Assembly: GCA_023227685.1 (NCBI GenBank)
Contig: JALNVG010000140.1
Coordinates: forward strand, 1-6,510
Source of the DNA: Bacteroidaceae bacterium
GTDB taxonomy: Bacteria > Bacteroidota > Bacteroidia > Bacteroidales > Bacteroidaceae
Reading direction: 5' to 3'
DNA: 6,510 nucleotides
Part shown: positions 6,068 through 6,510 of the stretch, one piece after another
Layout of the letters: each line of letters opens with the position of its first letter
Position numbering within the stretch: position 1 is the stretch's first letter
Notes under the pieces: generated by a model
The model's database searches: none
What the model was told of the DNA's origin: nothing
Seen by the model: only the letters and a program-made list of their open reading frames with translations
Translations under genes and position numbers: made by a program

Positions 6068-6510
6068 ATGAAAATGAATAGAAAAATATTCAGTTGTCTA
6101 ATTTTAATGTTTTTATGCAGTAACTTATTTGCTCAAAAGAAGTGGTTTAATGATGCTGATTTAATTAAAACCGGTGTCTATTATTATCCCGAACAATGGA
6201 ACGAAAAGCAATGGGAACGTGATTTTAAGAAAATGCATGAGCTTGGTTTTGAGTTCACTCATTTGGTCGAGTTTGCATGGGTACAGATGGAGCCCAAAGA
6301 GGGAATATATGATTTTTCTTGGTTGGATCGTGCCATTTCATTGGCTGCCAAATATGATTTAAAAGTAATTCTATGCACTCCGACAGCTGCTCCTCCGGTT
6401 TGGCTGACCCGTAAATACCCAGAAGTCCTGATTAAACTGGAGAGCGGTATCAAACTTGACCACGGTTCTAGGCAGCAGGCTTCTTTTGCTTCCTCTGTTT
6501 ATCGTGAATT
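6068..6510 (+). CDS. GH42 beta-galactosidase-like protein, exported, N-terminal part (3' truncated)
   Basis: The frame from ATG 6068 is open to the right edge, giving the first 147 residues. Residues 1-22 form a signal peptide (KMNRK start, hydrophobic core, likely cut after LFA); Cys17 is preceded by FL, not a lipobox, so a soluble periplasmic enzyme is more likely than a lipoprotein. The mature part starts the GH42 TIM barrel: GVYYYPEQW (36-44), W..DF.KM.ELGF (49-61), EFAWVQMEPKEGIYDFSWLDRAI (68-90, in two parts), ILCTPTAAPPVWL (101-113) and YPEVL (117-121), with R135 in the segment where GH42 proteins carry a conserved substrate-binding Arg. The catalytic glutamates lie beyond the window. 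Many GH42 enzymes are cytoplasmic, so the signal peptide is a useful detail. A related clan GH-A family (for example GH164 beta-mannosidase) is a less likely alternative. It is divergent from the transporter operon and may share regulation. The second ATG (6074) is a possible alternative start. Confidence 0.87.
   Translation, partial: MKMNRKIFSCLILMFLCSNLFAQKKWFNDADLIKTGVYYYPEQWNEKQWERDFKKMHELGFEFTHLVEFAWVQMEPKEGIYDFSWLDRAISLAAKYDLKVILCTPTAAPPVWLTRKYPEVLIKLESGIKLDHGSRQQASFASSVYRE

Overview
The window looks like part of a carbohydrate-utilisation locus from a Bacteroidales genome (Bacteroides, Parabacteroides or a close relative). The basis is the gene families present: a GH20 with a PA14-like tail, an AraC-type regulator with a LacI-like sensor half, GH125, a FucP-type MFS sugar importer and an exported GH42. 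The AT-rich intergenic DNA, several TAnnTTTG promoter-like boxes and the lack of strong Shine-Dalgarno sequences fit the same group. The species cannot be fixed from the sequence alone.

Layout: (1) 1-966, + strand: the 3' end of a GH20 beta-N-acetylhexosaminidase-like gene, cut by the left edge. (2) 967-1487: a long AT-rich stretch with a promoter-like box and three copies of an 11-bp motif. (3) 1488-2648, + strand: a one-component XylR-type transcription regulator. (4) 2649-3018: the space between two convergent genes, holding two different palindromic repeat clusters, each built on a 21-22 bp step. (5) 5764 down to 3019, - strand: a tight two-gene operon, MFS sugar transporter then GH125 exo-alpha-mannosidase, 7 bp apart. 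(6) 5765-6067: a divergent promoter region with candidate promoters on both strands and a direct repeat shaped like an AraC-family operator. (7) 6068-6510, + strand: the 5' part of an exported GH42 beta-galactosidase-like gene, cut by the right edge.

How the genes may work together (inference): three exo-acting glycosidases, for terminal HexNAc, alpha-1,6-mannose and beta-galactose, would trim glycans such as host N-glycans or mannose-rich glycoproteins in the periplasm. The MFS permease would carry the released monosaccharide across the inner membrane. The XylR-like protein would sense a sugar in the cytoplasm and control the divergent promoters. No SusC/SusD pair lies in the window. I found no clear evidence of a wholly new system. 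The most unusual non-coding feature is the pair of phased palindromic arrays at 2718-2921.
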